Assembly (NCBI GenBank): GCA_003222235.1
Contig: QHVD01000112.1
Coordinates: 1 to 19,370 of the forward strand
Source: Gemmatimonadota bacterium
Lineage (GTDB): Bacteria; Gemmatimonadota; Gemmatimonadetes; Gemmatimonadales; GWC2-71-9
Reading direction: 5' to 3'
Length of the DNA stretch: 19,370 nucleotides
In this document: positions 15,679-19,370 of the stretch, in pieces
Numbering within the stretch: the first letter of the stretch is position 1
Layout: each line of letters begins with the position of its first letter
Notes under the pieces: model-generated
Database searches by the model: none
Seen by the model: only the letters and a program-made list of their open reading frames with translations
Told to the model about the DNA's origin: nothing
Program-made: the position numbers and the translations under genes

Positions 15679-15707
15679 ATTATTCAACAATGTCGTCCAT
15701 AATTCAA
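15679..15707 (-). promoter_or_regulatory. Sigma-70-type promoter of the radical SAM gene
   Basis: On the minus strand TTGAAT (15702-15707), a 17-nt spacer and AATAAT (15679-15684) give a plausible -35/-10 pair, placing the transcript start near 15672 and a leader of about 22 nt before the TTG codon. ATTCAAC is repeated at 15682-15688 and 15702-15708, 20 bp (two helical turns) apart, so an activator or repressor could also bind here. Confidence 0.5.
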
Positions 15708-15739
15708 CGACCGTGATCCCTTTGCCTTCGCGGTTGGCA

Positions 15740-15755
15740 CGTGAGGTGTGTCACG
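15740..15755 (+). promoter_or_regulatory. Candidate CRP/FNR-family site upstream of the exosortase locus
   Basis: CGTGA (15740-15744) and TCACG (15751-15755) form a perfect inverted repeat with a 6-nt spacer, matching the TGTGA-N6-TCACA architecture of CRP/FNR-family operators at 8 of 10 bases. It lies about 70 nt upstream of the first gene of the locus. Short inverted repeats occur by chance, so this is tentative. Confidence 0.3.
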
Positions 15756-15823
15756 TCGAAACGGCAGACGGCGTGGGCACAGCCTCGTGAAGCTCCGCTA
15801 TCCTTCTAAAAGGAGGCCTCGTG

Positions 15824-16081
15824 ATGAGGGCCCTCACCTTCCCCAAAGCCCTGACGCTGATTGCGCTCGTTCTTCTGGTGCTCCGGCGCGCGCTGTGGGT
15901 CGAGACGAGCAAGGTCGCGATGCCACCTGCCCCATTCCCACGAGAAGCGATGGCGATCGTCGTTTCGCTCGTGGTCTTGGGCGCGAGCCTCTTCGTCATT
16001 CTCTCGAAGAAGTACCCGCCTGAATCGGACCGGTGGGCGTACGGCGTGGTCGGGACGATCGTGGGCTTCTGGCTGGCCTGA
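15824..16081 (+). CDS. Small two-helix membrane protein
   Basis: An 85-residue protein from the ATG at 15824; AGGAGG at 15811-15816 sits 7 nt upstream. A GTG at 15821 is an in-frame alternative, only 4 nt from the Shine-Dalgarno. There are three hydrophobic stretches: residues about 8-22 (LTLIALVLLVLRRALWV), 43-60 (AMAIVVSLVVLGASLFVIL) and the C-terminus (YGVVGTIVGFWLA), which ends on the stop. It has two or three membrane segments with a KKYPPESDRWAYG loop. I do not recognise the family and assign no function. It lies 99 nt upstream of the sialidase-like gene on the same strand and may be the first gene of the exosortase locus, or simply a neighbour. Confidence 0.65.
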   Translation: MRALTFPKALTLIALVLLVLRRALWVETSKVAMPPAPFPREAMAIVVSLVVLGASLFVILSKKYPPESDRWAYGVVGTIVGFWLA

Positions 16082-16103
16082 CCTCCCTAGTCCCAACCTG
16101 AAC

Positions 16104-16177
16104 CAGTCCTCCCGATCCGGGCATCCTATCAATAGCTTGCGAGATTCTCCGGCGGCGGCCGGGGACGAGGAGGACTG
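16104..16177 (+). promoter_or_regulatory. Anti-Shine-Dalgarno stem in the leader of the sialidase-like gene
   Basis: CAGTCCTCC (16104-16112) is the exact reverse complement of GGAGGACTG (16169-16177), which contains most of the ribosome binding site GAGGAGG of the gene at 16181. Pairing would hide the site in a 9-bp stem closing a 56-nt loop. This could be a translational switch. No known riboswitch class is recognised in the loop. Confidence 0.45.
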
Positions 16178-16180
16178 ACC

Positions 16181-18253
16181 ATGGCCGGACGTGGCCCCCG
16201 TGGCCCCCACCTGGTGACCCTGTTGCTGCTGGCGGCCGTCGGCCCCGTTGGGGCACAGGACACGATGACTCACGCGCAGCTGGAGGCGGTGCGGTCTCGC
16301 TATCCCCGAGCGGCCCAATGGGAAATCCGGGTTCGCGCCGGCACGCGGCTCGATTCGCTGCGCCGGTTGTACGAACGCCGGCTGCACCGCATCGCGGCGG
16401 CGACCGACGTCGAAGACCAGTCGCCGTATCCCCTGTGGTATCGAGCGTACCTCCGCGAGCGGTTTCCCACGCTGCCGACCTCGGGACGGTACCAGTACCC
16501 GCGGGTGACCGCTCAAATGCTCACGTGGATGGGCTCGCATCAGGATTTAAGCGTTCCGCCGTCGCGGCCGCCGGGCGGCTCCGGCGGGCCGGGACCGGCG
16601 CGCGTCGCCATGGTGGCCGGCAACGTCGATGTATCCAATCTGAGCGAGCGGCACAGCGAATCCTCCGTGGCCGTCGACTATCACGCTCCCCGCTATCTGA
16701 TCGCAGCGTCCAACAACATCACGGGGTCCGGCCGTCTGAAGGTGTTCTTCTCCTCGGACGGCGGCGGAAGCTGGAACAGCACGGAGCTGCCCCTGGACGA
16801 GGGGGCGGCGTTCCACTCCGACCCTGCCGTGGCCTGGGCGCCGGACGGCACGGCGTGGGCTGCGACGCTGGGCATCGACATCGCCGGCGTGGTGAAGGTG
16901 CAGATGTACAGATCCACGGACCGGGGAGCCACGTGGAGCTTCGTGAGAACAGTCTCGACGGGCGGTGCCAACGACAAGGAGTTGATGTGGATCGACACCG
17001 ACGATGCGAGTCCCCACAAAGGCAGCATCTACGTCGCCTGGGACGAAGTCGGCTCGGGCATGCGGTTCGCCCGCTCTACGGACAGCGGGGCCACCTGGTC
17101 TCCGGTGGCCACGCTCTCGTCGGACGCGGCGATCGGCGCCGATCTGACCACGGGGCCCTCCGGCGAGCTGTACGTGGCCTGGCCGGACGTCACCGCGCGC
17201 GAGATCAAGGTCCGCAAATCGACCGACGGTGGAGCGACGTTCGGACCGGTGCAGCGCATCGCGATGACGAACGATCAGTATGAGGTCTCCATCCCCGCCA
17301 TGTGCAGGCGCAACGTGTTGATCTACGTCGTGATCGGGGTGGACCGGTCGTCGGGGCCGAGGCGGGGGAGCGTGTACGCGGCCTGGGACGACCGCGACGG
17401 GGCCGGGGCCGATCCGGGGTGCACCGGCCTGACGAGTGCGTCGAACGCGAACGTCTACTTCAGCCGCTCCACCGACGGCGGCGCCACCTGGCTCGCGACG
17501 CCCGTGATCATCCACTCCAACCCTCCCGAGACCGATCAGTTCAATCCCTGGATGGATGTGGATCCCGACAACGGAGACATCCACGTCATCTACTACGACA
17601 CGCGGAACGACGGGAGCCGCAAGGACGTCCGATTGTATTACGCCCGCTCGAGCGACGGGGGTGTGACGTGGGGAGACGAGACCGAGGTCGCCACGGCTCC
17701 CACGGACGAGACCGACCCGGCGGCGGACCAGGGGAACCAATACGGAGACTACAACGGCTTAGCCGTGTATCGCGGCGTGGCGCTCCCGACGTGGACCGAC
17801 CGGCGCGGCGGAGTTCCCGACGGAAAGGAGCAGATTTACACCGCCCGGATCAGTGCGGGCGGTTCTCCTCCTCCACCTCCGCCGCCCGCCGCGTTGACCG
17901 TCCAGCTGCTGCCCAACGTGGCGCTCGATCCGGCCCAGACGGCGACGGCGCGTGCGACACTCACCCGGGGTGGCGCACCGGTCGCTGGGGAAGAGGTGTT
18001 GTTCGCAACAGCGAACCCGAGCATCGCTTCCGTGTCGCCCGGCTCCGTGCCGACCAACGCGGCAGGCGTGGCAGAAGCGATGGTAACGGCGCAAAGCCGC
18101 GGTAATACCACGCTCACCGCGGCCTCGGCAGGCCAGATCGCCGTCGCTGCGGTCCGCGTGCCGACCCTCTCGGCAGTGGGGGCCGTCGGGTTGGTCCTCG
18201 CAATGGCCCTGCTGGCCCTGTACCGCTTGCGACGGCAAGCGCATCGCAGCTGA
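16181..18253 (+). CDS. Secreted sialidase-like (Asp-box/BNR) protein with VPTL-CTERM sorting signal
   Basis: A 690-residue surface protein. The ATG at 16181 follows GAGGAGG by 7 nt. In order: a signal peptide (1-26, ending VGAQ); an N-terminal domain (37-104: RYP, W47, GTRLDSL, DVEDQSPYPLWYRAYLR, LPTSGRYQYP) also found in the gene at 18886; a beta-propeller region with six Asp boxes (SSDGGGSW 191, STDRGATW 245, STDSGATW 299, STDGGATF 347, STDGGATW 430, SSDGGVTW 490); a polyproline linker (563-569); an Ig-like Big domain (571-658); and the tail VPTLSAVG (660-667), a transmembrane helix and a basic end (RLRRQAHRS). The tail matches IPTL-CTERM, with Val in place of the usual Trp. I see no FRIP motif or clear sialidase catalytic set, so enzymatic activity is unproven; it could be an adhesin or another glycan-binding protein. 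The exosortase gene starts 1 nt downstream. Confidence 0.85.
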   Translation: MAGRGPRGPHLVTLLLLAAVGPVGAQDTMTHAQLEAVRSRYPRAAQWEIRVRAGTRLDSLRRLYERRLHRIAAATDVEDQSPYPLWYRAYLRERFPTLPTSGRYQYPRVTAQMLTWMGSHQDLSVPPSRPPGGSGGPGPARVAMVAGNVDVSNLSERHSESSVAVDYHAPRYLIAASNNITGSGRLKVFFSSDGGGSWNSTELPLDEGAAFHSDPAVAWAPDGTAWAATLGIDIAGVVKVQMYRSTDRGATWSFVRTVSTGGANDKELMWIDTDDASPHKGSIYVAWDEVGSGMRFARSTDSGATWSPVATLSSDAAIGADLTTGPSGELYVAWPDVTAREIKVRKSTDGGATFGPVQRIAMTNDQYEVSIPAMCRRNVLIYVVIGVDRSSGPRRGSVYAAWDDRDGAGADPGCTGLTSASNANVYFSRSTDGGATWLATPVIIHSNPPETDQFNPWMDVDPDNGDIHVIYYDTRNDGSRKDVRLYYARSSDGGVTWGDETEVATAPTDETDPAADQGNQYGDYNGLAVYRGVALPTWTDRRGGVPDGKEQIYTARISAGGSPPPPPPPAALTVQLLPNVALDPAQTATARATLTRGGAPVAGEEVLFATANPSIASVSPGSVPTNAAGVAEAMVTAQSRGNTTLTAASAGQIAVAAVRVPTLSAVGAVGLVLAMALLALYRLRRQAHRS

Positions 18254-18254
18254 C

Positions 18255-18878
18255 ATGCGCGGCCACCTGCGCACCGGTGCGTGGCGGTTTCTGCTCATCG
18301 TGACGGCCGTGGGCGTGGCGGCGTGGGCGTTGTATCGGGAAGCGATCGTGGGGCCCGTCGTCCTGCCGCTGCAGGTGCTGACGGCCCAGCTCACACTGGC
18401 CTCGGTTCACCTGCTGGGGCTCGAGGGCGCCCGCCTCGGCACCGTCGTCTATCACCCGGAGGGGTTCGGCTACGAGATCTCTCACGGATGCACGGGCCTC
18501 GTGCCGGTTGCCTTGCTCGCGACCGGGATCCTCGCGTACCGGGCGTCCGTAGCCGAGAAGATCGTGGGTGTCCTGGTGGGCGCGCCCGCACTGCTCTTGC
18601 TGAATCTGGTTCGCTTGGTGCATCTCTATGTCGTCGGAGTCCGCCGGCCATACTGGTTCGCTCCCCTCCACCAGTGGGTTTGGGAGCTCGCCGTCGTCCT
18701 GGCTACCGCCGGCTTGTGGGTGGCGTGGCTGCTTTGGGTAGATCGGGACCTCTCGCACGATACTGAAAGAGGTCATGGAGGGGTTTGGAGGGTTGGGCGC
18801 CCTTCAGGGCGTCCAATCAACGGGGTGGGACATCGCGTGCCGAGGAAGTTGATGGCCGCACGGAACGTGTGTCGGTGA
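18255..18878 (+). CDS. Exosortase/archaeosortase family protein (exosortase H-like)
   Basis: A 207-codon integral membrane protein whose ATG lies 1 nt after the upstream stop, implying translational coupling. Helices are at about 11-28, 34-56, 83-97, 101-125 and 142-162. The exosortase catalytic set is visible: Cys79 in SHGCTGLVPVALLATG, Arg120 in LLLNLVRLVHLYVVG and His139 in PLHQWVWEL. Exosortases are proposed to cleave C-terminal sorting signals and transfer the protein to a surface anchor. Exosortase H is the version paired with IPTL-type tails, which fits the VPTL tail of the adjacent gene product. The assignment to the H type is inferred from this pairing. The last 35 or so residues (after DRDLSHDTERG) are low-complexity and basic, and are encoded by a repeat-like inverted-repeat segment. 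The native protein probably ended near residue 170. Confidence 0.88.
   Translation: MRGHLRTGAWRFLLIVTAVGVAAWALYREAIVGPVVLPLQVLTAQLTLASVHLLGLEGARLGTVVYHPEGFGYEISHGCTGLVPVALLATGILAYRASVAEKIVGVLVGAPALLLLNLVRLVHLYVVGVRRPYWFAPLHQWVWELAVVLATAGLWVAWLLWVDRDLSHDTERGHGGVWRVGRPSGRPINGVGHRVPRKLMAARNVCR
18792..18853. repeat. REP-like inverted repeats at the 3' end of the exosortase gene
   Basis: GTTGGGCGCCC (18792-18802) and GGGCGTCCAAT (18807-18817) pair at 9 of 11 positions around a TTCA loop. A second inverted repeat, ATCAAC (18816-18821) with GTTGAT (18848-18853), follows directly. GCGCCCTTCAGGGCG-type hairpins are common as dispersed REP elements. This segment codes for the unusual C-terminal tail of the exosortase frame. 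Confidence 0.5.
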
Positions 18879-18885
18879 GTGAACC

Positions 18886-19370
18886 GTGGCGATCGGGACG
18901 AGATTCGCGTTCTTGCCGCTCGCGCTGGGCGGACTGTTGCTGTCGGCGCTGCTAATCCATCGGAGCCTCCCCGACTCGAGACGAGTCGAGCTTTCGACCG
19001 AGCATCGCTCAGTGGCGCCTCCCATGGCGATTCCCGACGACTCCACTCCGCGCCCTGCCCCGAACGGTCCAGGGGGAGGAGGGGAGGGAAGTAGGGGCGC
19101 AGCATGCTGCGCCCCTACACCAGGAACGAACGCCACCGGGAAGCGGGGGGCGCAGGGGGCGCAGGGGCGAGACACGATCCGTGCACGGTATCCTAAGGAT
19201 TGGGACGTCCACATCCCCCCGGGCTCCCGGCTCGACTCGCTTGCTCGTGCACTCGCTCGGGAGGTCACCGTCCTTCCTTCCCGAGACCTCGAGGATCAGA
19301 CCCCGCTGCCGCTCTGGTTTCGCGTTTACCTGCGAAAGAAGAACCCCAACCTTCCCACTACCGGCCCGTA
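18886..19370 (+). CDS. Exported protein sharing the N-terminal domain of the sialidase-like protein (3' end outside window)
   Basis: 161 codons are present from a GTG at 18886, 7 nt after the exosortase stop; a stop codon two codons upstream makes this the earliest possible start. GGTGAG lies 6 nt before it. Residues about 5-24 (TRFAFLPLALGGLLLSALLI) are a signal peptide or anchor. Residues 45-95 are a proline/glycine-rich linker (containing GPGGGGEGSRGAACCAPTPG and GAQGAQG) coded by a palindrome and a tandem repeat. Residues 98-161 closely match residues 37-104 of the protein at 16181: RARYPKDWDVHI, PPGSRLDSL, DLEDQTPLPLWFRVYLR, NPNLPTTGP, with roughly 40% identity by eye. The gene is evidently part of the exosortase locus. 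Whether it continues into Asp boxes and a VPTL tail cannot be seen. Confidence 0.75.
   Translation, partial: MAIGTRFAFLPLALGGLLLSALLIHRSLPDSRRVELSTEHRSVAPPMAIPDDSTPRPAPNGPGGGGEGSRGAACCAPTPGTNATGKRGAQGAQGRDTIRARYPKDWDVHIPPGSRLDSLARALAREVTVLPSRDLEDQTPLPLWFRVYLRKKNPNLPTTGP
19091..19118. repeat. 28-bp perfect palindrome inside a coding frame
   Basis: GTAGGGGCGCAGCA (19091-19104) is followed immediately by its exact reverse complement (19105-19118). Palindromes opening with GTAGGGGC and closing with GCCCCTAC are typical of dispersed MITE/REP-like elements in environmental genomes. Here it sits in frame in the gene at 18886 and codes for part of its linker (SRGAACCAPT). Confidence 0.8.
19146..19169 (+). 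repeat. Short G-rich tandem repeat
   Basis: GGGGGCGCA occurs twice in tandem (19146-19154 and 19155-19163), followed by a partial third copy (GGGGCG). The 9-nt period keeps the frame and yields GAQGAQG in the linker of the gene at 18886. Confidence 0.7.

Noticed and set aside
14457..15680. Alternative long minus-strand frame beginning MVPLYLPGG over the radical SAM gene
   Set aside because: It is low in family-like sequence and rich in Arg/Pro/Ala, as expected of a shadow frame. The overlapping frame contains the CPYTCSFC motif and the full radical SAM protein.
15733..15755. TTGGCACG resembling the -24 box of a sigma-54 promoter upstream of the exosortase locus
   Set aside because: The -12 box (TTGC-type) is absent at the required spacing; the sequence there is GTGTG.

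Overview
The window is about 19.4 kb of GC-rich bacterial chromosome. I infer a Gemmatimonadota-like organism, probably environmental, with moderate confidence. The reasons are the pairing of secreted DUF4399 and DUF2911 proteins in the form common in that phylum, an outer-membrane protein with an AMGGVSIAV-type start, di-heme peroxidase and UPF0182 genes, frequent GTG/TTG starts, and strong GAGGAG-type ribosome binding sites. No rRNA, tRNA, CRISPR array, integrase or transposase gene was found. A related GC-rich phylum such as Acidobacteriota cannot be excluded.

Positions 1-6260 hold a minus-strand cluster: a partial ion-channel-like membrane protein, DUF2911 and DUF4399. Next come a secreted unknown protein (plus), a dienelactone-hydrolase family enzyme (minus, tail overlap), a large UPF0182 membrane protein (plus) and a DoxX family protein (minus) with a palindromic operator candidate. 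Positions 6490-9947 hold a signalling operon: a PAS histidine kinase followed 2 nt later by a hybrid kinase with receiver domains at both ends. Positions 9976-10785 encode a HAD phosphatase. The gene-poor stretch 10786-11194 carries a strong 14-bp-stem hairpin.

Positions 11195-14049 hold a beta-barrel-like outer-membrane protein, whose signal-peptide DNA contains a 22-nt direct repeat with a 26-nt period, followed by a di-heme cytochrome c peroxidase lipoprotein gene broken by a frame-changing internal loss. A convergent cobalamin-binding-type radical SAM gene (14006-15649) follows, with a recognisable promoter.

The most interesting part is 15824 to the right edge, an exosortase locus. It runs: a small two-helix membrane protein; a secreted six-Asp-box sialidase-like protein ending in a VPTL-type C-terminal sorting signal (variant of IPTL-CTERM); an exosortase with the Cys/Arg/His triad starting 1 nt later; and a truncated fourth gene. 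The fourth gene carries the same roughly 65-residue N-terminal domain as the sialidase-like protein (RYP..W......G.RLDSL ... EDQ.P.PLW.R.YLR...P.LPT.G). This suggests a dedicated surface-display module, with one clear substrate and a related protein handled together. Palindromic REP/MITE-like repeats lie inside the coding sequence at two points of this locus. The sialidase-like gene also has a 9-bp element able to pair with its own Shine-Dalgarno sequence.
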